DNA of 64,000 nt, taken from Rotaria sordida. Taxonomy: Eukaryota; Rotifera; Eurotatoria; Philodinida; Philodinidae. A model generated the notes under the pieces. That model had not been told where the DNA came from. It searched no databases and saw only the letters and a program-made list of their open reading frames with translations. The stretch is from NCBI GenBank assembly GCA_905250125.1, contig CAJNOL010000145.1, forward strand, positions 1-64,000, read 5' to 3'. Position numbers and translations under genes: made by a program. Below are positions 46,401 through 58,199 of the stretch, one piece after another. Position 1 is the stretch's first letter. Each line of letters opens with the position of its first letter.

Positions 46401-49218
46401 GAATACTTCGACGTAGTGACAGCTGTTTAACCAATATCATTTGTACAAAAATTATTTTCTAATCATTTGGTTGTGCTTCGTGTATAACCACACAATATCG
46501 TGACTTTAAGAATCTGATAAGGATGAGAATATGGATGAGAAAAAGTTTTGTTTCTTAGGATGGAAATGTTCGTGTTATCTGATCAATGAAAGATATTCGT
46601 TATGGGAATGTCGGTATTATCCAAAGAGAAAACTCACGCACACACCCATACCTTCGAGATTAATCATCTGAAATGGACAAAATGAACGTATATAGAGACA
46701 TAAAGCTTCATTGGTGTAGATTATGAAACAGGTAACAAGTTGTTGCAACTTAAAACTTTCACGTGTTACCACGAGCTGTACGACCATTTCAAAATAGCGA
46801 AAAATAGGTTTTTGTACGCAATTAGATGTGTCTTACAATCTGGGCGAATCAAAAAAATATTTGGACGGAAAAGGTTTTTGTTGCAATAAATGGATTTTTC
46901 AGAGTCTGAAGTCTCTAGAGGCCTAACAGTACTGATGATCTTGATATTCGAATTCGGCCTGATCGATTATCTCTTGTCCACTAAGCTTTAGATCAAAAGC
47001 AATTTATCATTTGGATATGTTCCCTCTTCAAACGAGTTGTGTGAGAAATGTGTAGGATAGAGCCCTTCAAATCCAAAGTTTTGGAATCTGAACCCGACGG
47101 GTCCTATTCTGAGCCTGAAAACTTAACTTTGATATTTGAATCTTCTACTCTGCTATATTCTATTCAGATGAATTTCTTAAAAGAAAAATAAATATTTAAT
47201 TTAATATTAAAAAAAAAGTTTTCTTTTTCTTTAGAATGGTATACATTTTGTCTTATACGTCCATGGGCTCTTCGTATTGTTGGTATAAGTTTAGGTTGTA
47301 TATCAATAATAGTTATTTGGTCTGAAATGACATTTTTCAGTACGAAACCCGTTTTATCCATATTTGCTCAATGTGTTAATGCAGCTCGACGTCATTATGA
47401 TTATTTTACAATTGAAGTAAGATTAAATAAAAGAACAACATTTGTTTCTATTTAAATTTTATAAAAAAAATGATTTCAATAGATATTCTGTTGTTTAAGT
47501 ATTGCTTATTTATGTTTATGTGCATATTATACAATATTTCGTATTCGTATATTTAATTATTTTTATTTATCACTTTATCATTTAACTGATGAAAATAGTT
47601 TAATTTTTGCTGCAACATTTTTATGTCGTTTAACAGCTCCACTTAGTTATAATTTTCTTGGTATGATACATATGGATCAAACGATTACAAAACAAACTCT
47701 TCAAACAGAAACTGTTTTTACAACGGTAATTAAAATAAATCAATAAATAAAAAAATTTGTTTTTTTGAAAAATAATCTAGATAATGGGTCGTATGAATGT
47801 CATTCCAATAATTTCCAAAGGTTTTAATTTTTATTTTCCAATGTTAATATGTATATTATGTGTTGGAACATATTTTCGACTTGGTTCACGATGTTTACAT
47901 ACATTTGGTTTTCAACAATTTTTTGATGAAGATAATATATCAGCTGAATATATTGAAGATGGAAAAAGTTTAATGAGAAAAGGTTAAAATTATTTTTATT
48001 GATTTTATTTTTTCTTTATTTTGAAAATAAAAATTTAGAACGAAGAAATTATGGTGGAAATGAAACATTATCAACAATGGCAAATACAACAACACCTACT
48101 CAACGACGTGATAGAAGAAGAGAATTAGAAGAAAAATATGGACTTCGATCAACAACGACTAATATGAAAACATCAACATCACGAGATGATTATTTCCAGG
48201 ATCTTAAATCAGGTTAGAATTTTGTTTTTTTTTTGAAGACTATTTTCTATAATAGATTTTTTCTTATAGAAACTCGTCAATTAAGACCACCGTCAATTTC
48301 AGATGAACCATTGATAAGTCCTAATAATAATCAAACAGTTCCTTCGGGTACCACAATATTATCAGGTAAAGAATTCTCAAGAGAAAAAATAAAAACTGTT
48401 TCTTAAAAAATATTTCTGTCATTGTACACGCTATTTGAAGACAGTAAATAAAGTTCTTTTTTATATAACTAAAATAACGATAAACATGTTTGTTTCCTAT
48501 TACTATTACACTAGATTTTGATAAATGTTTAATTAGGAAAATCTTTACGATTAAACTATGATTTGAAAGAATTGACAATATATGTTCAATTATAGGGGAA
48601 AAAAAAAAAACTTCTAAAATGTTAAGATCTTATAAGCAAGATTTCGAAACATTGAATAGGATGACAAGTTCTTCAGAAAATATGAGAATTTTCAGCACTG
48701 AATATCGGCAATGAGTGAAAGTAACTTTATTAAATGAAATTTTGATGTTAGCGAAACTGATTTTAAGATAAATTATCGAAAAACTCAGTTTGCTAAGAAC
48801 GAAAGTCAGTACGATGAAATTGATGTTATTCTGTTTTGTTTGTGTTCAATTGAAACCATACATAACGGATCATCAGATATGAGAATTGAATTTATTGTAT
48901 TTCAATGATTGGAATTAGACAATTTTTCTTGATCATAAAGGATTGTTGATATTGATCGTCCAGCATTTTTATCAACTGGAAAATAGTGAACTTCATAAGA
49001 TTTCAGTATCCATGAAAACTGTCGTTTCTTCCTTTGTATTTTATATAGACTTTCAGAGTTTTTAATATTTTCTCATTATTATTTTAAACTTTGAATTCCA
49101 TAAGTAACTGAATTACATTGTATAATAAGAATATATTAATATACTTAATGATATTTTTATAATTTTAGGAACTTCTCGTCGAACAGCTCCACCTACAGAC
49201 ATATTTAATGATGTTTAA
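43488..49218 (+). CDS. LMBRD2: LMBR1 domain-containing protein 2 (LMBRD2), multi-pass membrane protein
   Basis: Twelve exons: 43488-43661, 43962-44033, 44093-44199, 44260-44297, 44364-44500, 45271-45841, 47235-47416, 47483-47725, 47781-47982, 48039-48212, 48270-48365 and 49169-49218; 681 residues, all joins in frame. It matches LMBRD2 from end to end. Landmarks are [51 protein letters not shown], the coiled region with DDYEDY and AFYLEDI, SYNFLGMIHMD, and the very end DIFNDV. About nine membrane segments are visible. In animals LMBRD2 has been tied to GPCR/β-adrenergic signalling at the plasma membrane. Introns are mostly 45-75 bp, but four are 0.3-1.4 kb; one of those holds a TA-flanked element at 46205-46923. 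Confidence 0.95.
46205..46923. mobile_element. TA-flanked inverted-repeat element in an LMBRD2 intron
   Basis: The element begins ggcctccaaatattcaagac and ends gtctctagaggcc, with TA on both sides (46203-46204 and 46924-46925). The terminal 105-110 bp on each side are imperfect inverted copies; both contain gttgcaat/gttgcagt, a run of cagagtct and ttacaatctg. There is no coding frame inside. Confidence 0.7.
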
Positions 49219-49417
49219 AATAACTTATTTGTTGTTATCATATAATTTATAATATTCATATAACTCTTCTAGTTGTTTATGGATGTTGTATTCTCATTGA
49301 TATTGTCTGTCTAATCAGTCACTAACGAATTCTCTTTTATTTAACATTTAGTTTTACTCACTCTTGTCATTATAAAAAGTTGTTTTTATTTATTTTATGT
49401 TGTATTTGTCGTTTAAG

Positions 49418-49785
49418 ATGAATGATCAAGGAGATAATCAAATCAATAATAATAATTTAAATGAATTACGTGCTGATGTTGCTGCAACAACAGACGTATT
49501 GAAAGTAACAGTTGAAAAATTAGTTCAACGTGGTGATAATTTAGATGCATTAAATGATCGAGCTGAAACATTAAATTCAACATCATATCATTTTCGTGGT
49601 GCAGCAAGACGAGTCAATCGACATATGAGATGGCAAAATTATAAATTAACTATTTTTATGAGTAAGTTTTTATTTGAAATGATTTTTAAAAAACATTATT
49701 TATTTATTCATTTATTCTAGTCTTTGTTGTACTCTGTATAATTGTTATTATTATATTGATGGCTCTTCATCCATGGAGAAAATGA
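49418..49785 (+). CDS. Synaptobrevin/VAMP-type R-SNARE
   Basis: Two exons, 49418-49661 and 49721-49785, with a 59-bp intron; 102 residues. The SNARE motif spans about residues 15-75, with the zero-layer arginine in KLVQRGDNLDAL and the family segment NDRAETLNSTSYHF. It ends in a single C-terminal membrane anchor (IFVVLCIIVIIILMAL) and HPWRK. This tail-anchored protein drives vesicle fusion. The length and short N-terminus fit VAMP1-4/8 class proteins rather than longin-type VAMP7. It starts 199 bp after the LMBRD2 stop. Confidence 0.92.
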
Positions 49786-50164
49786 TCTGATGATAATGCT
49801 AATAAGAATGGTTTTGTAAATAAGAAGTTTGATCTAATGAGTTTGTGGACATAGTTTTTAACTTTGATTTTTCTATGATCTGTTATATTTATAATACATC
49901 TTTCATTTTTTTTTGTGAATACATATTAAACAAGTAAAAGAGATTTAATGAAGATTGGTAGAATATAATGAATGATGACGAAAGAGAATGATGATGAAAT
50001 GGAATAAAATATTTTGAGAATCTTTTCATTTTCTAGAAAACAAAAAAAGAGCGACTTTGATTTCTCAATTAAATTGAACTTTTATGAGACTTGTTTGATG
50101 TTTGTTTGATGAAGTATATATTTGTGATAATAATGATTTTTTCCGATGTTGAATATAATCAAGG

Positions 50165-50695
50165 CTACAAATAAAAGAGTTTTTTATTCTTAAATTTTTT
50201 TTCACCATACTTATGAATATGTTCATCAAATATGTCAACTGTATTACAAATTGTATTGGATAAAACTTGTCGATTTCGTTCAATGATTACTGTTGTTGAT
50301 AATGAACTCATAGAATCATGATCACTCATATTTCTACTATTGATAATTTTCTTTCTTTTTCTTTGTTGCTTGAATTTTAAACATTGTTCTTCTAAAAGAC
50401 TTAACGATGATGAAGATGAATATCTCAATGATCTACTGTTGGGTAAATAAGAATTGTTACGATTTGTTTTTAAAAGCCAGTTTATAGTTCGATCATGTTG
50501 ACATTTTTCAATAGTTAATAATTTATTATTCTGCATCAATACGAAATGTATATTGAACACATATATTGAAATAAAATATGGCGCTTGAAATTTATTATTC
50601 ACTTCAGAGTATGAGTGCGATCTATTACATTGTGTGTGAAAGTCTTGTTCAACTTGTATAACAGATTTAGATCGACAGTTCAGAATCGATAACAT
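50165..50695 (-). CDS. Hypothetical 176-residue Ser-rich protein
   Basis: An open frame with basic and Ser-rich composition (SLRYSSSSSLSLLEEQ, KQQRKRKKI). No domain is recognised. A 72-bp stretch inside it (encoding NNKFQAP…HFVLM) starts GTGAAT and ends GATGCAG, is a multiple of three and carries a hydrophobic peptide unlike the rest. It may be an unspliced or optional intron, giving a 152-residue product. Codon use is similar to the real genes, but support is weak. Confidence 0.4.
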   Translation of the reverse strand: MLSILNCRSKSVIQVEQDFHTQCNRSHSYSEVNNKFQAPYFISIYVFNIHFVLMQNNKLLTIEKCQHDRTINWLLKTNRNNSYLPNSRSLRYSSSSSLSLLEEQCLKFKQQRKRKKIINSRNMSDHDSMSSLSTTVIIERNRQVLSNTICNTVDIFDEHIHKYGEKKFKNKKLFYL

Positions 50696-51339
50696 GATGA
50701 TTCAATCTGATTAATATAATTAATGTCATCCAATCGTTGTTCATGAGATCGATATACGAAAAATATTCAGCAAAAATGTATATCGATCATTGGTTTTTTT
50801 TGTTATCGGTTGCATTTGCTAAATTTAGGCATATCAGGAGTAGACTACAAGTTCTGGCTCATTTTTTATAATAAATTTTTCTATGTTAATAAGTCTTCTT
50901 TTACAACTATCTTCATCGAAAAAAAATATAGTAACATATGTTCTTCAAAATGATTATAAATGGATCCCTCTGGTTCATATAGTAAGAAGGTTATCAGTCT
51001 AGAAATATCTAACCTATGTCAAGAAAGTCTTTGTACAAAATCTTTGTTCAATTTTCAGTCATTTGGAAGTAACTTGAGAAAATGAAAAGTAGTCAGTTAG
51101 AATCAGAATTTGATGCTCTCTCTAAATATGTATTCAAATTTTTTTTCTAACTTGAAGTTGAATCGTTGAGAGTAAATCTTTGATAGAGACCAACAATGAT
51201 GTTTGGACAGAAGATTTCGTGTAGTCCATTTTTGTATTTGGATTAAAACTGCTTCAATTCAAATCTAATGAATTTTTTTTACACACCAATTTATAGAATG
51301 AAGTTTGCTCTACAAAATGTCCACTTTGTTTTACTTTCC

Positions 51340-52320
51340 ATATATCAGTGCAAACCATCATCTCCGGGAGTCTCATGTGGCGCATGGGGAAAAATCATCT
51401 CTTTTGAAATTTTTCGCGAATAGTCGCAGGTATCGTCAATCGTATTCCACCTTCTGAGAAAGTGTGTTGAGTTTCCCTGGGTATGAAAATAAGAGCATGT
51501 CGAAAGTGTCCCGAGTGAATATGATCAGGAATTACTCTCGGAGACTCCATAGAGACCATGTGGAAAAATCAGTGATTTTGAAACTGTACCTGAATAGTTC
51601 AGGGTATCGTCAATCCGACTTTAGTGTTCTATAGAGCATGTTGAACTTTACGTGGGACAGAGATGAGAACAGTTGGAACGTGTTTTGAGCGAACATGGAT
51701 AGGAATTAGTCTGTGAGTGATCTAAGGCCTATGGGGAAATATCAGCATTCTTGGAATTGTACGCGAAGGGTTGACGTTACCGTTAGTCTAATATCACCAT
51801 CGAATAGAGCATGTTGAAGTCTACTGGGAACACGACTGAGAGCATTTGGAACGTGTCGTCAGCGATTACGAACAAGATTTATTTTCGCGTTCCTAGGATC
51901 TAAACAAAAAGTTAGTATTCTTCAAATTGTACACGAATGGTTGACAACATCGTTAATCCGATTTCATCGTTGGGTAGAGCACATTGAATTCTACTTGGAA
52001 CACTAATGAGAACACTTGGAACGCATTCTGAGCAAATATGGACGGCAATTGCGCGCTGTGTTTTTTAGAGCACATGGGAGAACATCTGCGTTTTGGAAAC
52101 TGCACGCAAATGATTGGAGGTATCGCCAGTTCGATTTCAATATTCGATAGAGCATGTTGAATTCCACTGGGAACACGACTGAAAGCACTTAGAACGTGTC
52201 GTCAGCGATTATAGACAGGAATTATTTCTGGGTTTCTAGAGTCTAAGCGAAAAGCCAGTATTTTTAAAATTGTACACAAATGGTTGAAGATATCGTCAAT
52301 CCGATATTAAGCCTCAATGC
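51340..52320. repeat. About 172-bp satellite, roughly 5.5 copies
   Basis: The landmark tagagcatgttgaa recurs at 51632, 51805, 51975 and 52148, and a degenerate form lies near 51461, so the period is 170-173 bp. Other shared words are ggaacgtgtcgtcagcga, attgtacacgaatggttga and tatcgtcaatccga. Copies differ by roughly a fifth to a quarter of positions. Confidence 0.85.
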
Positions 52321-52334
52321 TAAATAGTTGTCAA

Positions 52335-52550
52335 AACTAAGTGAATTTCTTGACCCAACCTGACCCCACGATAGACTTCATCTCTATATGTTTTTTTCAT
52401 TTTAAAATAAATTTCCTAACCCAACTCAACCCCAAGACACATAGACTTTATCTCTATATACTTTTCATAGTATAATAAACTTCCTTACCAAAGCCAACCG
52501 TAAAGATATATAGTTCATTCATATATGCTGTTTATATTAAAACTTATTTT
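52335..52550. repeat. About 70-bp tandem repeat, three copies
   Basis: Copies start at about 52335, 52409 and 52478. Each contains a(a)atttcct(t)aacc, a cccaa-rich piece and agacttcatctctatat or a variant. It directly follows the 172-bp satellite. Confidence 0.65.
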
Positions 52551-53635
52551 CTATACTTATTTGTCAAGCTACTGATTTGAATTTCTTTGAAATTTCCCCA
52601 AAATCGTTTTCTTTGAATTCCCTTGAAATAGGAACTCACCATGCTATGTCTAAGTGATACATAACCACTTCTGTGCACAAAAATCACATGCCCACCTGTT
52701 ATCCAAAGGTTATCCTGCGTGCTACGATCGCGGTACCCATTCGATATCATGAGAGTTCGAATAGCTAGTATACTCTTTTGTAGACTGTGCATCGATTATT
52801 CAAATCAATAATCATATTATTACCGAAGGAATCTGCGAGAGATAACATGATGAATTTTTTTCTTGGCAAGAAGTCCGGTTGAATATTCCTCGAGTTACTG
52901 TCCAAAGTTATCAAGTGAACTGATCAAAGTGTTGGTATCAATCAAATGAAGTGGACATATCCTAGCATATGGCATATTTTATTTGCGAGATTAAATAGTG
53001 AAAGTTATAAAAAAAGATAAAAAAACATGTTGGAACTAACTATTGAAAAATTAAAAGTGATATCGAAAAAATTTGAATAAATAGCGAAAAGCTAGAGATA
53101 AAGATAAAGCAAGAGCGAAGAATATCTTTAATCTGTTTGAATCCTTGATATTAATCGTCGAGTAACTCAAGAAGTTGTCTGAGTCGCTCATAGCTCCTAA
53201 AATGAATAAATAGAGTGTTTAAACATATCAGAAAAAGCTCTTGAGTTGATAATTTCAAGAAGACGATGTACAACTGATTTTTTCATAATCAGTCGACATT
53301 CAGTTGATGAATTATCGTCGAGATTGTTTATATTCTTGCAACATACTTGGCAGCCGGGTTATTGATCTATTCAGGAATATCACTGATGCTGTAGAGAAGA
53401 TATAATATCATGTAATTATTATAAACCTAATCAGTATTCTGTCGGCATATATAACTTTGTTGAATTTGGATGAGTCTTATCGTTCGGTGCTTGCCCATTT
53501 ATGACCATTATGATAGCAAAGACAATAGCCAAGTAGAATTCGATATTGCCACGAACCATTTTCTTATGCCGACATTTACTAATTGAGGATCAATTGTGAT
53601 TTATCCATGGATATTTTACTGTATATATAGTCCAT

Positions 53636-53830
53636 CTCCGAGAGAGAGAGAAAGAGTCAGAAAAAAAAGAGAGGAGGAGTCAGAAAAAAAAGAGAGAGAG
53701 AGAAAGAGTCAGAAAAAAAGAGAGAGGAGGAGTCAGAAAAAAAAGAGAGGAGGAGTCAGAAAAAAAAGAGAGAGAAGGAGTCAGAAAAAAGAGAGAGAGA
53801 GAAAGAGTCAGAAGAAAAAAGAGAGTGTGG
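53636..53830. repeat. Polypurine minisatellite
   Basis: About 195 bp in which the + strand is almost entirely purine. It is built of units like gagtcagaaaaaaaagagag. The strand asymmetry could favour triplex DNA. The open frame through it (Arg/Lys/Glu repeats) is an artefact. Confidence 0.85.
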
Positions 53831-54010
53831 GTGTACGAAAATCAATTGGAAACAGACCGATCTACAGCTCTTTAATACAAATCAATCTGCTAGTCTCAAC
53901 TCTTGCTTTTCAGCAATCGATTCCCTGTCGAAAATTAACTAAAAATAGAATGATAACAAGTCATTGTACTTGAATTAAAAATAATTTAGACGAATGTAGA
54001 ATTAAGGCTT

Positions 54011-54032
54011 CCCCCCCCCCCCCCCAAAAAAA
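54011..54032. repeat. C15-A7 homopolymer junction
   Basis: Fifteen cytosines followed by seven adenines. Such a run is striking in this AT-rich sequence and its exact length may be unreliable in the assembly. Confidence 0.8.
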
Positions 54033-54559
54033 GTCATTTTTCGTCAAAGATTTCGAAATTGAGATAACTGCATGGGAAGAGAGCCCGTCTTCAGATCTTT
54101 TAGAAATTATATGATTTTTTTTCAATGCCTCTTCTTTGGAGAAAAATTTTGATGATTTCTGTAATCAGCTACTCAAAAAACACGATTTTCCCTAGGAAAA
54201 AATAGATTTTGAGGTTTTTGCATGGAGAATAAGCACTTTAATAGAATGTAGAGACGTTTTAACAAGTTTTATAAATTGTTATAGAAAAGTCAAAGTTTAT
54301 ACAGAAAAAAATGAAAAATCGACTAACTGGTTGACAGGAAAAATTTTTTATTTAAAAAAGTGCCTAAAAATGCTTTTCGTTTTTTCTCAGTTTATGCCTT
54401 TTTGATCGCACAATCCAAATTTTTCCTTCCAGACTCATTCAATTTATTTTATTTTTTTTTGTTAGGAAAAAGCATGCCAGGATGCAGTGCAGTACCGAGC
54501 TCTTTTTTTTCAATTAAGCTTTTCTTTATTAAATATGCAGACACCTGTGTAACTCGACA

Positions 54560-55800
54560 CCCCATTTTTTCAGGGTTTTTTGAGTCATCGCACTTGTGAT
54601 CCCCCTTTCTTCCCTAAAAAGTAAGAATTTGAAAAAAGGGCTCTGTACTGCACTGTATCCTGACTTGCTCTTTTAAACAAAAAAAAATTAATTATGTATA
54701 ATGAACCTGGACAGAGAAATTTGGTTTGCCAAATGAGCTATTTTTGACCCTTGTTTGGTCAGTATCTCCCTTAAATGTCATGATATCGGGCTGAAAATTG
54801 TACCATAGCTTTTCCACTGTAGCCCTAACATGTCCTGAAAATTTCATGCAATTTTAACGTTTCTGGACTGAGATCGATTTTTGAGGGGGAGGCCTTAAAG
54901 ATCATTGGTCAATTTGACAGAGATTTCTTTATAAAGTACGTTTACAGCTTTCTACGATGCACCGTCTGAAAGAATAATAAAGATTTTCTCACTTTCTCAA
55001 GGTTACATATGCAAAATAAAAACATCGTCCATATATTTTTATTATGCTAAATATAGTAGGACCTAACAGATCGTGTATATTTTTCATTTTGAGTATGGAG
55101 GAAACCATCAGAACGAGCCAATTTGGATCTGTTCATACAGTTTTTTGTAGAGTTTTTCACGGCTGATCTTCTGAAAAAGAATCAAGGGTCTATCATTTGC
55201 CTGTGCAAAAATATCTGCAAAATAAAACTATGTTTTTTAGCCACCTGCTATTTCACAAACTTGTTTCACGTTTTTTCTCAGAACATGGGTTCGACAGAGT
55301 ATCTCCAACGCCATTCCATCGCAGTACTATATAAAGTCAAACATTCTTTTTTGTTTGAAAGCTCGTGTTTGGGGCTAGCTTATCCCGTGATCCTTTTTTT
55401 TAAAAAAAGCCCTTTTATTATTATATAAGAAGCCATCTCTATAGAAAAAGCACTATTTTTTAGGGAGTTTTTGAGCCATTGAACTTGTCATCCCTTTCCT
55501 TCGCTTAAAAAGTATGAATTTAAAAAAAAGGGCTACGAGGTAGCCTAGCCCTAGAGACAAGCTTTCAAACAAAAACAAAATTATATATATATGTATAATG
55601 AGGGTCCACAGAGAATTCTTGGAGATGAGATGAGCTATTTTTTGACCCTTGTTTGGTTCATATCTCTGTCAAAGGTCAGAGTATCGAGCTGAAAATTTTA
55701 CCACAGCCTCTTCACTTCAGCCTCAACATATGCTCCAAATTTCAGCCGATTTGAACGTACTTGGACTGAGATCGATGTTTGAGGAGGGGAGGCCTTAACT
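54560..55800. repeat. Pair of direct repeats (about 340 bp each) with internal hairpins
   Basis: Sequence at about 54560-54900 recurs at about 55455-55800 at roughly 75 percent identity. Both copies contain tgacccttgtttggt, gagctgaaaat or gggctgaaaat, ggactgagatcgat and gggaggccttaa. Each copy begins next to an inverted repeat: ggatgcagtgcagtac near 54480 pairs with gtactgcactgtatcc near 54643, and gtttgaaagctcgtg near 55350 pairs with acaagctttcaaac near 55558. The form suggests two insertions of one hairpin-bearing element. Confidence 0.7.
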
Positions 55801-56189
55801 TCGTCCACACGTTTCTTGTCATTTATTAAAATATTGAAACACTGATCAGGACTCTGCATTACAAAAAGTTACAATTTGAGAAAGACAATTCATAAAAAGT
55901 ACAAAATCAAACAAAAACTTTAAAAAAATATAAAAAAACCTAAATCAAGGGCAATTTAAAAAATTAACAAGCTCAATAAAAATAATTAAGAACTAAACCG
56001 AAGATGAAATCGAAATGAGAAAATGAAAGAGAAACTTGAACAATTAAAAAGTTCATATCATATCGAGAAAATCAATTTGTGTTCAAAGAATATTATAAAA
56101 GTCATACGCATTCGAATATACGTAGGATATCTTAGGCCAGGATTCGACACTTTCCTGAATGAATTCGTATAGAACTGATCTCTAACTTA

Positions 56190-56835
56190 GATCACCTGCT
56201 CTCCAAGTAGACCTTCATAAGCTCTACGAGCTCCATACGATTCCTCTTCCAACAAATGCCTCCATACCTCAGAAAACTCAAAATGTCTCTAAAGGTTCAA
56301 AAAATATCGATAATTCCTGAAATGCATCGCGAGTCGCCCACCACGGCTCTCCAACAAGAAGACACATATCTTCAGATAGATCTCGACGAGCTCTATCCAA
56401 TGGATACCTTGATCGCTTCAGTCGACGATTGAATCAGTTAGGAAATCGCCAATTAATGCCCATATCAATTAAATTTTATGCAAATCCGTCGCCATTCACT
56501 CTTCAGTGCTCTCGAACAAGAAAACACAGCTCTTCGGATACATCTCGAGGAGTTCTATCCTATGAACGTCTTGGTCTTTCCATTCAACGATTGGGTCAGT
56601 GAGAAAATCGTCAATTGCTGTCCTAGTTAATTAATTACTACAAATAAACACATCCCGTTTGGCCCAGGAATGCTCTTCAAAAAGAAGGCAGATCCCTCCA
56701 TGCAGATCTCAAGGAGCTCTATCAAATGGACACCTTGATCACTTCATTCGAGGATCCGTTCAGTAAGAAAATCGTTAATTACTACAATAATTAACTAATT
56801 ACTACAAATAAACTCGTCCCGATTCGCCCAGAAGT
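56190..56835. repeat. About 163-bp tandem repeat, three to four copies
   Basis: The landmark ctct(c/t)c(g)aacaagaa recurs at about 56347, 56509 and 56673, with a shorter first copy near 56207. Shared words include gatctcgacgagctctatc and gaaaatcgtcaatt. Confidence 0.75.
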
Positions 56836-56885
56836 GCGATGGGTGTGGGTGTGGAATCTATTATTAAAGATTTTCGAGATTGCAA

Positions 56886-56935
56886 GCATCATACAACGAG
56901 TTTCGTTCTTGCTTAAAGGACTTGTCAAATGGCTT
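56886..56935 (-). ncRNA. Degenerate hammerhead-like motif
   Basis: On the minus strand the order is TTTGACAAGTCC, loop, CGAAAC. It aligns with the better copy at 58584-58632. Core bases are changed, so it is probably inactive. A gggtgtgggtgtgg piece lies about 35 bp away on the + strand side. Confidence 0.4.
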
Positions 56936-57190
56936 ATCTGTTTTGAATTTTTCGAGAAAAACCCAAAACAAGGTGTATCTGCAGTGTTACAAAATAAATT
57001 TGTAATAGAAGAGTCTGCAGGAATCAGTATTCTGTAGAGAAGCATGCCATGACTAGAGTGCATATAGCTCCACAATACCAGGTATTTCGATGTTGCTAAG
57101 AAAGACTCATCTTATCAAATGGCACAAGGACACTAGTCGAGTTGATTTAAAGCTCAACGTTTTTGGGTATGGATGTGTATTATGTTTAAG

Positions 57191-57246
57191 AAAATACTAC
57201 GACTATAGTTTCGATCTTTCTCAAGGATCAATTCTCGAATAGTTTT
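57191..57246 (-). ncRNA. Hammerhead ribozyme remnant (core mutated)
   Basis: Homologous to the intact copy at 58090-58145. Stem I (AAAACTAT with GTAGTATTTT), stem II (GATC…GATC), GAAAC and the GTC cleavage triplet are kept. The first core box has become TCGAGAA instead of CTGANGA, so self-cleavage is unlikely. Confidence 0.6.
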
Positions 57247-58089
57247 AGCACTGCATAATTTTATAGATTAAATTGAAAGGAACGAATTCTTTCCACGTTT
57301 AATTTATAAAACAGCAAAGCAGAGATTTCTTACATTCATAATATGCTGTATATTATGTTGTAAGAAATACTACGACTATCGTTTCGATTTTCCTAATTGT
57401 CGATTCTTTAATCTTTGTCGTACTAGTGCGATCTGGTGTTTTGATGGAAGCATACCTTATAGATCCGTGAAGAGAGGTATTCGTGGTAGGTTTTATGTTG
57501 TCTGTAGTTGTCTGGGTTTGATCGGGATAATCGGATGTGTGTTGAATAAATGGTAAAGAGTAGTCTAGTGTTCATGGGATGCCGCTACAAAAGTTCGGTG
57601 TGATCATAGAAGTCCAATGGGCATAGTCGATGGCGTGTGTGGTATTTCTTTCTCTTTTTGTATTAGTTTTCGATAGTCGGCATTCCTCGCTGTTGATAAG
57701 TGGTCAGCCATTTTGTAGTATGTGGCGGTGGTGTAGAAATCCTTTGGAATTGGTACACTCTTTTTTGATCCCATTGATCGTTTAAGTCTATTTGCTGCAA
57801 CATTTCTTGTTGTATTTTTCCGATTGTGTCGATTTGCAGCAATTATTCGATTTCATCTTGTAGTAGTTGATCTTGCTCAGTTGTTGGAAGCTTTTCGAAA
57901 TCATTCAATTGTTGTTGTTTCCAGTTTTTAATTTTGTTCATTTGGTTTAGTTTTTCTTCGTTGCATTGTTCGAGTTCGTTGATTTGTTGCAATTGTTCCT
58001 TTCATCCTGTATGAAGGTTAGATTTTCTAAAGCTGCCATGCCTTCTTATACATTTAGAGTGTGAGTGTGGGTGCGTACTATGTTTTAAG

Positions 58090-58145
58090 AAAATACTACG
58101 ACTATAGTTTCGACCCTTCTTAAGGGTCAATCCTCAGATAGTTTT
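58090..58145 (-). ncRNA. Hammerhead ribozyme, apparently intact core
   Basis: On the minus strand: stem I 5' strand AAAACTAT, core box CTGAGGA (fits CUGANGA), stem II GACCC–TTAAGAA–GGGTC, core GAAA, a minimal stem III AC–TATA–GT, cleavage triplet GTC, then the stem I 3' strand GTAGTATTTT. Stem I gives four Watson-Crick pairs plus a G-U next to the core, then one mismatch and further A-U pairs. Hammerheads with this very short stem III are known from Penelope-like retroelements, where they lie in terminal repeats. Two unpaired T bases sit between the core and stem II, which could weaken activity. Confidence 0.7.
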
Positions 58146-58199
58146 AGCACTGCATAATTTCTAGAATTGAATTAAAAAGATTTGCATCTTCCCACGTTC

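Noticed and set aside
53596-53973. Arg/Lys/Glu-rich 125-codon frame
   Set aside because: It reads through the purine minisatellite and is not a plausible protein.
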